Assembly (NCBI RefSeq): GCF_030272615.1
Contig: NC_081410.1
Span: 191,105,619 to 191,169,618 of the forward strand
Direction of reading: 5' to 3'
From: Cryptomeria japonica
Taxonomy: Eukaryota > Streptophyta > Pinopsida > Cupressales > Cupressaceae
DNA: 64,000 nt
Shown here: piece by piece, positions 50,297 through 61,309 of the stretch
How the letters are laid out: every line of letters starts with the position of its first letter
Numbering within the stretch: the stretch's first letter is position 1
The notes under the pieces: generated by a model
Told to the model about the DNA's origin: nothing
Databases searched by the model: none
What the model saw: only the letters and a program-made list of their open reading frames with translations
Translations under genes and position numbers: made by a program

Positions 50297-52042
50297 GTTT
50301 ACTTCCTAGAGGATTTCACAGATGACCACATTTGAATCATTCTGAGCAGAGTTCATGGTGACAAGATGTATCTTGAGAGAACACATGATGTCACACTACA
50401 AGCTATTCAGGCCATCACTGGTTTCTGCAATACAAGTGAAGTGCCAACCCTAATGAAGGTCAACAAGACTGAAATGTCCAAGCTCATCGGTTCAGTGAGC
50501 GACTCATGCAGCATGACCGTCAACTCAATCAAGGATGATCTGGTCAAGTATGCTTGCATGGTGATAGGATACCGGACGTTCTCTGCCAGCAGAATTAATT
50601 CTCTCTCTGCTGCAGCGGTAAATGCCGCTTATAGGATGATCAAGGAGGATGCATCATTTGATCTATGCACTTGTATGCAAAGACAACTTATGTTGAATCT
50701 TAAGTCAATCAAATAAGACAATGCACTAAGATTCAAGTTTGGACAACTACTGGTAGGGTTATTCTTCTACTTCCAAGGTTATTTCCCAGGAGTTGGAGAT
50801 ATTCAATGGTCTGCCGACCAACCGGTTACCAAGAAGATCAAAGAGAGCCTGCAAGAAGTTGGAACCGGTTACCCTGAAGTTCTGAACAAGTACTTTGATG
50901 CGTTCAAAAGCAAGATGAGCCTAAGGATGAGGATATGCAGTGACATTGTCAAGAAATATGAAGAGGACATCTGCTTTATCATCAATGTGGATGAATGCAT
51001 AATGGAGGATGTTGAGCCTAGACAGGAAGAAGTAGAGCCTATGGGCTATGAGGTAATGTATGATATGCTGGATGAGTATGCTTCTACACTAATCGCCTCA
51101 CCCCTTGATCCTAAGGCAAAGAGAACCAACACCTATTTGGAAAGGGTTGCACCGGTTGTAGAACCCTCTGAAAAGAAAGGAAAGGCAGTGCCTTCAGCAT
51201 CGACACCGATTACTGCAGCCAGTCCCAAAGTGACCAAGCAGTCAGCAGTTAAGAAGAAACCGGAAGCGGCACCTGCAAAAGTCTTCGAGAGGAAGAGGAA
51301 GACAAGGAATAATTCACCGAACTTTGAAGAAACTATGTCTGAAGAAAAACCCAAGAAGACAAGACAAACAAAGAAAAAGACAAAGAAGGAACCGACATCA
51401 TCGGCACCAGTAAATATTGACATTTCTTCCTACAAACCTTTGACACATTGTCAAAGAACTATAAAGAATATAAGGAGAAAAGTGTTGAATGATTTGATTA
51501 ATTGTTTTGATGATTTCAATGATGATGAAAAGGAAGCAGTTGAACAGGAAATCATTAGGTATTTATGTGTTAATGACCAGTCGCCTTCAAAAATTAGATC
51601 TAAGACACCAGATTCTTTGTATAATTCTTTAGACAATAAATGGCACATTGCCATAGAAAAGGAACAGGAAATGAGGGAGAAAATATTTGCTCAACATTTT
51701 CCTGATGTATCCAATTCAGAACTTTTCGAAGTTATGAATAAATACAAAGGCCTCTTCTTCATGAGAAGAAGAAGACTCCTGTTACTGGAAGGAAAGGGTC
51801 AAGAAGTGATCAAGGATACAGATACTCATGCTCAAGAAGCTCTTAAGATGCATCAAGTGGCTGAAGCCAACAGAAAAGATGAGCGAGAACCGGAAACTGG
51901 CAAATCGGATGAGGTGTATGACAGTGAAGAAGAACCGGTCACAGAACAAATGGACCCCATTGATGTAGATGCTTTAGAAGGTGAAAATGTTACTCAGGAT
52001 ATACCATCAGAAGCAATAGGATAGGAGAAGTAGGTAGAATAG

Positions 52043-52510
52043 GTAGAAAAGAAAAAGGAAGCTAAGGACAAAAAGGAGGAAGCAAAGAAGCAAGCAGAGG
52101 AGAAGAAGAAGAAGGATGAAGAGGAGAAGAGGAAAAAGGAAGAGGAAAAGAAGAAGAAGGATGAAGAGGAGAAGAGGAAAAAGGAAGAGGAAAAGAAGAA
52201 GAAGGATGAAAAGGAGAAGAGGAAAAAGGAAGAGGAGAAGAAGAAGAAGGATGAAGAGGAGAAGAGAAAGAAGGAAGAGGAAAAGAAGAAGGATGAAGAG
52301 GAGAAGAGGAAGAAGGAAGAGGAGAAGAAGAAGAATGAAGAAGAAAAGAAGCGGAAAGATGAAGAAAAGAAAAAGGAAGAGGAGAAGAAGCAACAGGAAG
52401 AGGAACAAAAGAAAAAGGACGAAGAAGAAGAGAAGTAGAGGAAAGAAGAGAAAAGGAAAACAAAAGAAGAGGAAAAGAAAAAGACAGAAGAGGAAAAGTT
52501 AAGAGCTACA
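52043..52510 (+). repeat. 45-bp tandem repeat coding for Lys/Glu-rich coiled coil
   Basis: Repeated units built from AAGGATGAAGAGGAGAAGAG and GAAAAAGGAAGAGGAAAAG encode a roughly 15-residue period (KKKKDEEEKRKKEEE) in the frame of the additional ORF. Basic or serine-rich readings in other frames are artefacts. It predicts a long charged single helix or coiled coil. Confidence 0.9.
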
Positions 52511-53660
52511 GAGAAAGAAGAAGCGATAAAAAGCACTTAGATGGAGACTCCAAAGGCAACCAGTAGTCAAGCCAAACCGGCTGACCTCACTAGTCCTATT
52601 GACCTCCAGTCTGCAAACGAAATGGAGCTGCTACAGAGCATTAAGGTTGCTCAAGAACGCCTTGAAGTGATAAGGAGGAAGGAGCAAGATGTGATCCAAG
52701 CTGCGATGGACACTCTTACTTGTTTGTTACCTGACACAAACCTCCCCAACACTGATTCATCACTGGCACAATTGAAGCTCCTATGCACCATAGTGGATGA
52801 TCAGGTGTAGAGCCTAGAAGAGGTAGCAGAGGCAAATGCCAAGAAAGAGCATCAAAAAGCTCTCAACATTGCCTTGGTGAAGAAGCGAAATGAGCTTTGG
52901 TCCAATCTGCAAAAAGCTCAAAAAGACATAAGGAATGCTCTGGATGAGGGGAATATACTACTAAGTAAGATTTGCCAACCCCATCTCTTCTGTGATGATG
53001 TTCTTGTACAAAAGAAAAAGGTACAATCTGACTTGCAGTTATACATAAGCACCTTCAAGCCATCATATGACTCTTTTATAGCTTATGGGCAAACCGTTCA
53101 CCGGTTTCATATCTAGTTTGCCAAAATAGAGTTGGAAATTAGCAACCGGACTCGAGATTTGCAGGAACTACAACTGGTTCTACTCCCACGCCTGCAAATA
53201 CTTCAGAAATGTTATCTCAATCTGGAGGCCTTAACGGTGACTCAAGAGATGAGCACAATAGACGCCATGGAAGAACAGGTCTCCCACATGCAGACAGAGA
53301 AAGAAGTGGCTACCTCCCTACTTGAGTCCTAGTCCTTATCTATGAAACAATTTTTGCAGGAGTTTAAACCAGTTTTTGACAAGTTTTATTCTTTATTGTC
53401 ATAAACTCTTATTCTTTTAATACTAATGAAATAGGGGTTGGTTTGTAATATTTTGTTGTCATTGTTGGAAAAGGGGGAGAAGTATAAATTTTGAATATTT
53501 TGATGTATAATTTCATGTTATTTCTGTTAAGAAGTAGTATACATTGTATTTTCTGCAAAAGGAATAGTGTATATGCTTAGGGGAGTAATTTTGATTATGG
53601 CATATTTTTGTTGTAAAACACTTAGATGTCAAAATTTTCCTCAGTGTTGCCATCAATGCC

Positions 53661-53672
53661 AAAGGGGGAGAT
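53661..53672 (+). other. Polypurine tract of element X
   Basis: AAAGGGGGAGAT immediately precedes the LTR start TGTTGGCATT. This arrangement marks 53673 as the 3' LTR start and fixes plus orientation. Confidence 0.85.
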
Positions 53673-54535
53673 TGTTGGCATTTTTGATGATTAATGCTGT
53701 GATTGTCATTGATGGACACACACTTGATTTGAGATCACTTTTTATATGTATGAGTTATGCTCAATCGGCAATTGTTCCCAATCGGTATGGTGCATTATAG
53801 TCTTTAGACTATCGGTGTTTTGCAGAAAGTGTTTACCGATCTGAAGCGGTATGAAGACCCCAAGTGGTTCGAGGATCTCAAGTAGTACGAAGGAACAAAG
53901 TGGCACAACTCATATTTCCCAATCTTCATTATTGTCAAACCGACAACCGGTATTTTGCTTGAACCGGTATTTTGTATGAACTGGTAATACTCTATGATGA
54001 GTTACCAACCGACATTTTGTGATGAGTTACCATCCATCGATTGTTTGACGGTGCCGACACTTTAACGGTGCTGTTTGTGTCGTGTCACAAAATATGTCTA
54101 GATGCATTGAACCTAGGAAATTGTATTGTAATCCTATTGGACCGACATGAAATTAGATTCCTTTATAAGGACATCATGTCTAGGGTTTTATGTTGTCGCT
54201 AGGGTTTAAGGTGGTTGATGAGTCAGAGAGAGTGTGAATGTGTTGAAGACTGAAGTAATGCTGGAATGCATTAGGAACGAGCTATCAAGGATCTAACCAA
54301 GAAATCTGTGCTATTAGCTAGATCACTCACTTGTTGATTACTCACATCTTCGACAAGTCTGAAGCCCTTAACCGGGTAGGCCCAAAAGCCTTTTGTAAAT
54401 CCTCTAACAAGGTGGTTCACATCTGTGGATCTAAAATCCTCTAGCAAGGCAGTCTTTAATCAGACTTATCTCCTAACAGAGATTGAGATTTCTAACATGA
54501 TCTATTCTGGTAAAGAACATTGTATGACCTTAACT
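53673..54535 (+). repeat. Truncated 3' LTR of element X
   Basis: 863 bp matching the first three quarters of the 1164-bp solo LTR. It includes a TATA box in CCTTTATAAGGACATC (54164-54168). It stops inside CCTTAACTGGTT, where the sequence switches to an inverted copy of the LTR start. Confidence 0.85.
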
Positions 54536-54846
54536 GGTTCATACAAAATACTGGTTCAAGCAAAATACCGGTTGCCGGTTTGACAATAATGAAGACTGGG
54601 AAATATGAGTTGTGTCGCTTCGTTCCTTCGTACCACTTGAGATCCTCAAACCGCTTGGGATCTTCATACCACTTCAGATCGCTAAACACTTTCTGCAAAA
54701 CACTAATAGTCTAAAGACTATAATGCATCATACCAGTTGGGAACAATTTTCGATTGAGCATAACTCATACATATAAAAAAGTGATCTCAAATCAAGTGTG
54801 TGTCCATCAATGACAATCACAACATTAATCATCAAAAATGCCAACA
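54536..54846 (-). repeat. Inverted 310-bp LTR start closing element X
   Basis: Read on the minus strand from 54846 it begins TGTTGGCATTTTTGATGATT and matches 53673-53985 with modest divergence. It abuts LINE-3 coding sequence at 54847. With the forward copy it forms an inverted repeat of about 310-bp arms and about 550-bp spacer. Confidence 0.85.
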
Positions 54847-56019
54847 ATTGCCATTCTCATCTCTGATTTGCATTATTAAATTATTTTCTCTTTTCATTTT
54901 TACTGATGCATGAAATAATTTTGTATTCCTATCCCCTTCCTGTAGCCATGTTTCTCTTGCTTTCTGTTTCCAAAACACTTCTTCTCTTGTCAAAACCTCT
55001 TGAAGTTGAAGGTTTAGTTCCTTTTATTTCTTATAAGAATCCTCATTGATACCATGTTGGATAATGTGCTCATTCAGTGTATGGATTTCTTCTTCAATCT
55101 GGTGTTTTATTTGAAAGATATTTTTGAATACTGTTGTATTCCATTCTTTGATCTTTGCTTTTATCCATTGCAACTTTTTACAAAACTGGAACATCCTACT
55201 CCTTTGAAGAAACATAACACTCAACCACCATTCTTAAAGGTTAGGAAGGAAAGAAACATCTTTGAACCACATTTGCTGAAATCTAAATGTTGTCATCTCT
55301 TTTCTACGAGTTGGACTTAAAGGGACCTCCAACTGTAGAGCAAAATGGTCAGATCTTGAGAGGGATAATATTTTGGATTTGGGAACACCAAATAGGGAGG
55401 TCCATGCAAGATTAACAAAAAATCTATCCAGGAGTTTTGCAATATGGAGGAAACCTTTCCTTCTATTGGTCCAAGTAAAGGTACCATTCATTGATACACA
55501 ATCTTTTAAAGCATTGTTATTGACAAAATCATTAAAGTCTGTCATGACATTCTGAGGTGGGATAATTCCCCCCATCTTATCCCTTAAAGAGAGGACAACA
55601 TTAAAATCACCTCCTAATACTATTGATTCTTCTGAGTATGTTTGAAGAGTTGTGGCTAAGTTGTCCCAGACAACTTTTTCCCCCATGGTTGAATTAGGAC
55701 CATATACTGATATCAGGCGAAAAGAGCCTCTAACAGTTTCTATCTTAACATGAATATAGTTTGCTTTGATTGACACAGTGTGAACCTTCCCCATTGAAGC
55801 TTTCCAAAGAATGGCCAGGTCTCCCGATGCTCCAATTGATTGAGATGAAACATAATTCCAATTTTTCCAAGTCTTGAAAGGTTGTGTATCCATACTTTAT
55901 GAGAACTTAGTTTCTTGAATTAAAAATATATCTGCCCCACAATTGTCCATTTGAGATTTGATGAGGCACCTCTTGTTAGGGGCATTAATGCCCCTAACAT
56001 TCTAGATCACAATCCTCAT
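54847..56019 (-). pseudogene. LINE-3 ORF2 N-terminus (endonuclease and linker)
   Basis: The start at 56019 overlaps the ORF1 stop as ATGA. The frame begins MRIVI, then a TAG where TGG is expected, then NVRGINAPNKRC and IFLIQETKF, and a TAA before MDTQPFKTW. Further blocks are GASGDLAILWK, LISVYGPNST, LGGDFNVVLS, WTNRRKGF and SRSDHFAL, the full APE-type set. A linker follows with WLQEGDRNTKLFHASVK. It stops where element X is inserted (54846/54847). Confidence 0.88.
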
Positions 56020-57413
56020 TGTTGTCTCAGAGAGTTAACAACTCTCCTAGGACTAAGTTTGCCATCTAATGTAGTTTGGATGCCTACTTTGACCTTCTCT
56101 TTCATCTTCTTTATAATCCTCTTCTTTTTTGGTGGCCTCCCCACCTTCCCCATGGGTTTAGCTAGAAAATTTGTCTTTTTTTATCGTGTTTGGTAAATGG
56201 ATGTTACCCTTAGTGGAGTGTCCTGGTTTTTTGTGGCTTGTTGTCCCACCTGTCCCACATATGGTATAATCCTTTTTTCTTCTTCTCTATTCACTAGGAT
56301 ATCATTCTTTTCTTCAAGTTTTGTTAATACAAGCTCCGCTTGAGGGACCCTTCTGTTCTCGTACTTTGAAATTTGGCCATATATTTCAAATAAGCCATCA
56401 ATTTATAGCCTATTGTTCTCTTGATCTATTTGTTCATCCAGAAATACTAAGCATCCTCTGTGAATTTGTTCTTCAATAATCTGATCTTGATCTCCTTCCA
56501 GTATTGATGTTTTGAATTGCATGAGGAAAACTCTATTCTTTTCCAAGTGGGATACTAAAGATTTCGAACTCAGGCTACCACAATATGTACCACCCATTAA
56601 CATAAACATATTCTCATCTATATATCGGGGAAATTTGCAATGTTGAGCTGCAAGCATAACATTTAAATAACTTGGATACCCTCCCTACATTATACTTAGA
56701 AGAATAGTACACATTGAGCCCTTAAAGGTTATAGTTGAGATCATATTTGTTGGCCTTCTCTTATTATCTTCTGAATGTACTACTAAATTTTTGTTTCTGT
56801 ATGATGGATTAGGATTTATTATTTTTTTATGACCCCTCTGCATTCCCTCTTGCTCAAATAAATTGACAACTGAAGCAGATTCCCTTGAAAACCTCTCTTC
56901 GATTAAGCTCCGTTCTTCATTTTGTCTCACTTGGAGTGTGTTTGTCTCTTCTTCCAGAGGTTCTAGAATTAGAGATTTTGTGATTTGGTCCTGAGGACAT
57001 ATCTTGCAATTTGAGGCATCAAAAGAGTGATCCTCACATACTTTAATGGGTTGGCTTGTTGTTCCTTGGCAATCTATAGTCAAATGTCCTAGTGAATCCA
57101 TATGTAAAACAACTGTTTTTAGATCTTGGAGTAGTAAGGGCTGGTTCCACAAACCGGATCTAGAAAGTATAGCCAAATGTTTGGAGAATGGTTTGGAGAT
57201 GTCTAGCAACACACAAACCCTTAATGGCAAGTGAGGGATTTCAAACGGAATATAGTCATGTTTAATAAAGATTCCTCCCTGGTTTGCAAATAGCTCAATT
57301 CGATCTGAATTTTTGTATTCCAACGGGATGCCAGGGAAAGAAATCCAGAAGGTCGCATATTGGATGATTGTGGACTGAGGATTGAAATTGAGAAACCAGA
57401 GCAATGTGAAAAG
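56016..57413 (-). pseudogene. LINE-3 ORF1, N-terminally truncated (DUF4283-like)
   Basis: A minus-strand frame with few stops, of which one is at 56403. Visible blocks are WFLNFNPQS, FWISFPGIPLEYKN and FIKHDYIPFE, then PLRVCVLLDISKPF. These match the DUF4283 end and the linker found before zinc knuckles in plant LINE ORF1. A GRPPKKKR AT-hook-like motif lies close to the C-terminus (near 56130). The frame ends LRQQ with TGA at 56016-56018, overlapping the ORF2 ATG. The N-terminal third is missing at 57413. Confidence 0.78.
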
Positions 57414-60400
57414 TGTCATGCCCACTTTTAACCCAAGTGGACATAACACAACACTGATAATTTTTTCAACTTTTAGCCCTTTTAATATAATATTTAAAAG
57501 GAATTGCAATGGCTATAATGTACACACTTAAGAGATACATCAAAACATAAATAAACTACACCAAACTTAACTAGATTGCAATATATATTTTTAAATTATA
57601 ACATAATGCATTTGTAAAACTACAAGCAACAGTAAAATATAGTAGGCAACCATTTCATTCAAGATTAAATTTTATACTATAACATAAAGGTTGTTCTTAT
57701 TACAAACAAAGATACCTCCTTTGTACTCAAGTTTCTCTTGCAATCGTCCGTTATGTATTTGCCTTTCTTTCCATACCTGCACCTACAAGCTATCTACTTG
57801 TCTAGATATTCAACACAAGGTCAACAGATCATTAGGTACATGATCAACATGAAAAATCATATCATTACTCTAATATGATTAATCATACAATAGTCAACTA
57901 ATAAGGTTGCAAAAATGAATGAGGAATGCATAAGATTTGGAAGGAGAGGTAAGATCAATAAAACATAGAAAGACAAGACCTAAGGGCCATACCTAGTGTC
58001 TCAGAGGCTCATCATAGATGGCCTTGCCTACGTGAAGGCATAGAGACCTCGTAGTTCATAAAACAATTTAAAACCCATCTAATAAGATGGTATAAGAGTG
58101 GGTATGCAACCCTTTCTAGGGTCTAGTTCCCCAGACAATTTTCTCGTCGGCTGCCACCCACATAGATGAAACATGGACGAAACAAAAGAGATGTACTCTA
58201 CTCACACACTAGAGAGGTTTTAAATGCCTTGATTGAAAACATAAAACTTTCATGTTCACCCAAGACCTAATATTAGTTTTCCTTACACAATTGGTTATTT
58301 GTCTTGTGCACTGTGCTAAATCTGCACAATACTATGGTTGGTGTTTAACATATGGCACACATAAATTAATACCTTGGGTTTTTTTTTTTTTTTTTTTTTC
58401 TCACTACTACCATCTCATATTTAATAATGTCTTAGCTTGACAAAAAAATTGCTCAATCCTTGCTATTGGATAAGGTAAAATCGTTCCTATAACTAAAGTT
58501 TCATCAATGTCTAGTTGAACGACCAATCAAATGATAAATAAACAAAATATAGGTTGAATATTACCTACTTCCAACTAGAATTCAATATTAATAGAATTCA
58601 ATATTTAGATACCAGGCAATCCCTCTAGCACCCCTCACATTTAAAGCTTGAAAATACTATAATGCAACCCCATAAATTATCAGACAAATAGTTGTGAAAT
58701 TGTCTCTAATGGTTAACGGTTTATAAATTTAACATGAACACTTATTAAGTAATCACAACTACTAACCATGTTGTCGTATGTCATATATAATTTGTGCCAC
58801 GCTAAAATTCATCCTCAAAATATTGATTCTATTTGTCATAACATTTTATCAAGAAGCCTAAGATTAAATAACATTACAAATATATACTATCACCAAATAT
58901 CAACAACTTATAACTAAACAAATTATTAAAGTCTTTGATAGTGACAAACAAAAGACGCATGCGGTGACATCATTCCCACCAGTACTTAGCTTATCTGTAA
59001 CCACAATAAGGAACATTATTTATTTCTAGTACATTGATGGCAAAAGTAAGTTGCGTGCATGACAAGGATGTAGGCTTTCATTAAAGATCTGACCCCAATG
59101 GTAGGGTGTGAGAGAGACGTCGCCATCTTGTATGTTGTACATTCACTACTGGGTATGCGGATTGGTGTCCCATTAACACAGGTTACTTAATGCTTTGACT
59201 CAACTATCAACTTGGAGAAGTCACTAGGTTAATTATGGTGACGAAGTGAAATATGTTATGACCAAATTAAAAAAATCACATATAAACCCCTAAATTTATT
59301 AAGTATAATAAACATTAGGTAGTTATTATCCTTTTTATTTTTTTTTATATATAGAGTTATGTTAAATTGATTGGTAATTGATCACCAAGACAAATAGAAT
59401 TGTGTCATTCATCGTACCACTAGGTTTGTATTTTCATATAACTTTAAATATCTATCTGCATTGCTGTTGCGGCAATAATCGGTTATTGAATCTCTTACAT
59501 AAGTATCCTTTTAATTAACATTCTTATGGGACGAACACTTCTTAGACCACACCTAAATATTATTGTTAAATATAAATATAATACCTAAATATATTGACTT
59601 GGTACTTTTCTTCAAATTCGTTATTAGTGAGATGGTATTGATGCTTATTACATCATTAGTATTTGAAATTATATATTATATGGTGACTCATAGTAAACAA
59701 CTAACCTTCATATGGAAAAGTAATACAATTATTTAAATAATAAGTTTAGTTAAAATGAATGACAATATCATATAACACCTTTCATTTTCATAAATAATTA
59801 CTACTCATATATGGTAACTAAGCTTTCAGACTATAATCATTAGTTTGGTTTCCTACACTTGCTTAGTCGCATGGTTGTAATGTGCATCAATGGATGGGCA
59901 TCACACATTCTATATTTTCATTATTATTATTATCCTTCATGTTAATGATATTAACATGGATAACAAATTCAATTGTTTTAATAGTAATCATCCTAAAGGC
60001 ATTAGAATTCCCAACTCTAGGAAATTTAGTACTTAGATACTTATTTGCATTAACATCTATAATGTGGATCAAGAAAAAGGTATTATTTGACCAGTTTAAA
60101 ATATAGAAGTCTCTTCATTCTAATTACCCATAACTATTTTAATAAGAATTTTAAAGAAAGATAAAAGGTCAATTCCAGCTCTTATTTTGATAAATTAACA
60201 ATAATAGTTGATTTCTACTCTTAGTCTTCTTTCAAAGTAATAGAGAAAAGTAAATAAGAAAATTACTCACCTTCTCGCCATGAGGTTTGATTTCAACAAC
60301 TCGCTTCTTTCAAATCTAAGATAAGATCACACTTAGTCAAAAATCATTAGTACAACATAACATCTTGTCGAAAGAAGCATGAACTTTTAGTCATCATATA

Positions 60401-60520
60401 AACAAGCATCTCCATCCACTATAGGTGAAATATATCCATACTTTATCCTTATAAGCCTTTGTTCATACTAGGTTGATAATGAATATCAACTAAACCACAT
60501 TGTATTTCAATTGTGCATTA
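57414..60520. other. Non-genic DNA, possibly beginning with an LTR end
   Basis: The junction with LINE-3 reads TGTCATGCCCACTTTTAACC on the plus strand. Its complement ends GTGGGCATGACA, the style of a Gypsy LTR 3' end, so another LTR element may interrupt LINE-3 here. I could not find the other end or a matching 5-bp duplication (AAAAG). The rest is AT-rich with no supportable gene. Confidence 0.35.
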
Positions 60521-60525
60521 AGTTT

Positions 60526-61140
60526 ATTATTATATTATCATATCATTATATTTTTATTTTATGCATTCATAAAAAAATAGATTTTATATAGGGACACTTT
60601 CAATCTCTCATAATTGACAAGTGCCACATAGTGGCAAACTACTTGCCTTTATAGTATTATAATTAAAATATTTGTTATAATTCTTAATTATTATAAATTT
60701 GAATAACTGTTGTTTTAAAATTATATTATTATAATATTAACTATAACTCATACTTCAAAAAATAATATAAATAATTATAATATAATATAAATATTATAGT
60801 GAAGAACATAATCTTAATTTTATTTAAAAAAAATTCTATTATCATATCATTATATTTTTATTTTATATTCATTCATTGAAACGTGCATGTAGGGACACTT
60901 TCAATCTCCCCATAATTGACAAGTGCCACATAGTGACAAACTACTTGCCTTTATAGTATTGTAATAAAAATATTTGTTATAATTCCTAATTATTATAGAT
61001 TTGAATTATTATTGTTTTAAAATTATATTACTGTAACTATTTCTATGTAATATTAACTATAACCATACTTCAAAAAATAATATAAATATTATAGTGAAGA
61101 TATATTTTTCTTAAGAACATAATACTAATTCTATAAAAAA
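60526..61140. repeat. 301-bp tandem duplication
   Basis: A segment containing GGGACACTTTCAATCTC and GACAAGTGCCACATAGTG occurs at 60591 and again at 60892. Upstream (ATTATCATATCATTATATTT) and downstream sequence also match. Non-coding. Confidence 0.8.
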
Positions 61141-61309
61141 AAATTATAATTATAAAATTATAACTAGAATACCTATTTTTAGAGAAATATAGGTAAAGTA
61201 CGCTGAAAGATAACATATTTGTTCATTATTCCTTTTAAAAATTATATTATTATATTATAATTAATATTATGATAATGTAATCATTAAGATATTACTATAT
61301 TTTAATATT

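Larger units (their letters stand above)
48870..53404 (+). pseudogene. Element X additional (env-like position) ORF, Lys/Glu-rich coiled coil, split by a solo LTR
   Basis: Joining 48870-49132 to 50302-53404 gives exactly 1122 codons in one frame. Residues 1-360 look globular (MASASHDSSSATVDSM start; LEDFTDDHI; YACMVIGYRTFSA; FGQLLVGLFFYFQGYFPGVG). A Lys/Pro-rich linker follows, then a folded-looking part (YNSLDNKWHIAIEKEQEM), a Lys/Glu-rich repeat (about 668-824) and a C-terminal coiled coil. Eleven premature stops occur, all explicable by C-to-T. It lies between gag and the polypurine tract, where SIRE-type elements carry an env-like ORF. No signal peptide or clear membrane segment is seen. 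Function unknown. Confidence 0.7.
47322..54846 (+). mobile_element. Element X: pol-less SIRE/Maximus-like LTR element, rearranged
   Basis: Inserted in LINE-3. Plus-strand order is a 5'-truncated gag (47323-48426), spacer, additional ORF (48870-53404, split by a solo LTR), polypurine tract (53661-53672), LTR start (53673 to about 54535), then a 310-bp LTR start in reverse orientation ending at 54846. The polypurine tract followed by TGTTGGCATTTTTGATGA, and the coiled-coil/FNKSTVKLEQKL/GLGYS gag, resemble SIRE/Maximus copia elements. No pol lies anywhere between gag and the additional ORF. There is no 5' LTR and no target duplication at the left edge. Confidence 0.75.
38606..57413 (-). mobile_element. 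LINE-3: L1-type LINE split by two large insertions
   Basis: On the minus strand the pieces follow one another in correct LINE order: ORF1 (57413-56016), endonuclease (56019 down to 55234), linker to 54847, then insertion X, RT (47321-45823), then the 42061-45822 insertion, then zf-RVT/RNase H (42060-40529) and a 3' region ending at an A-run (T-run 38599-38605). The reading frame is restored at the 42061/45822 junction when that insertion and one 5-bp duplication are removed. It has no recognisable ORF1 N-terminus, so it is 5'-truncated or interrupted again at 57413. Confidence 0.85.

Noticed and set aside
51994-52536. Ser/Phe- and Leu-rich minus-strand frames and an Arg/Lys-rich plus-strand frame
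   Set aside because: Shadows of the Lys/Glu-rich repeat, which is in the correct frame of the 1122-codon ORF.
38579-57496. An 11-bp TATAATATTTA match on both sides of LINE-3 as its target duplication
   Set aside because: Neither copy directly abuts the element ends and the word is common in AT-rich DNA.
57414-60000. A full LTR element interrupting the 5' part of LINE-3
   Set aside because: The TGTCATGCCC junction is suggestive, but no opposite end with an AAAAG duplication could be found; candidates at 58160, 58950 and 59038 fit only 4 bp. Left as an unresolved region.
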